From: Elusimicrobiota bacterium
GTDB taxonomy: Bacteria > Elusimicrobiota > Elusimicrobia > UBA1565
Direction: 5' to 3'
Assembly (NCBI GenBank): GCA_016196755.1
Contig: JACPXC010000045.1
Coordinates: forward strand, 140,893 to 204,892
DNA length: 64,000 nt
In this document: piece after piece, positions 63,863 through 64,000 of the stretch
Numbering within the stretch: position 1 is the stretch's first letter
How the letters are laid out: each line of letters starts with the position of its first letter
Translations under genes and position numbers: made by a program
Notes under the pieces: model-generated
Told to the model about the DNA's origin: nothing
Seen by the model: the letters and a program-made list of their open reading frames with translations, nothing else
Databases searched by the model: none

Positions 63863-64000
63863 CTTCAGGACTCCTGACCCGTTGCAGAAATCGGTGCAAC
63901 ATTCGAGGCCTCGTAGCGTAGGCGCAGCCGTGTTCCGGGATAGCTGATTTTAGTCTCGTTGAGGGCCTCGCATAGATGCCTGACAGCTATGTTGCTTCGC
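63857..64000. other. Possible start of a second attC site (incomplete)
   Basis: GCCTAAC at 63857-63863 equals the R'' element of the attC at 63204 and overlaps the cassette stop codon, as is usual. I find no matching GTTAGGC before the window ends, so the site is either long, degenerate or cut off. No other gene is seen in 63863-64000. Confidence 0.35.

Overview
The window is about 64 kb of very GC-rich bacterial chromosome (coding third positions are almost all G or C). Genes are packed tightly, with 4-base stop/start overlaps (ATGA, GTGA, TTGA) in most operons and frequent GTG and TTG starts. The large exported, Ala/Pro-rich proteins, type III glutamine synthetase, SpoIID-like protein, CcsBA and many orphan response regulators suggest an uncultured Gram-negative-type lineage, possibly Elusimicrobiota. 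That placement is inference from gene style; no rRNA or other marker is present to settle it. Layout: 1-11.2 kb holds an envelope/glycan region: an unrecognised partial protein, an exported protein with a degenerate PEP-utiliser swivelling domain, a flippase, a lipoprotein plus CcsBA cytochrome c maturation pair, two family-39-like glycosyltransferases and a VapBC-type toxin-antitoxin module. 11.2-14.4 kb holds a zinc-ribbon membrane protein, S-adenosylhomocysteinase, a rhomboid protease and a receiver protein. 14.5-22.9 kb is the most striking region: one apparent operon behind a clear promoter with a 21-bp palindromic operator, encoding a small Cys-containing protein, an IucA/IucC (NIS) siderophore synthetase, an MFS exporter, a PepSY protein fused through an embedded signal peptide to a second MFS carrier, a double-PepSY protein, and an exported Cys-rich protein. 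23-34 kb carries an exported GH13 amylase-like enzyme, a large CheB-CheR-PAS histidine kinase with receiver proteins, citrate synthase, an M23 peptidase, an Mtd1-like folate dehydrogenase and a NarL-type regulator. 34-49.5 kb carries a phosphoesterase, dipeptide epimerase, DMT exporter, tRNA-Arg(UCU), sensor kinases, thiol peroxidase, a tetranucleotide-repeat locus, and a cell-wall operon (M23, NagZ, UppP) next to a dicarboxylate symporter. 47.4-54.1 kb has an exported LOG-family enzyme, a small exported protein and a giant exported ABC1-kinase/CPBP fusion. 54.2-62.3 kb holds PruA, an RmlD-like reductase, PdxH, a lipoprotein, a TPR-SpoIID protein and GlnN. 62.5-64 kb changes character: a 42-residue peptide with a very strong ribosome site, broken antitoxin and nucleotidyltransferase genes, a textbook integron attC site, and a DUF4160/DUF2442 pair, i.e. 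part of a gene-cassette array. Three themes cross the window. First, a -10 hexamer repeatedly lies 5-9 bases before the start codon, which points to widespread leaderless mRNA. Second, several unrelated exported proteins share an Ala/Pro-rich leader ending in an FDG(A/S) motif just before the functional domain. Third, single-domain receivers and multi-PAS kinases are scattered among metabolic genes.
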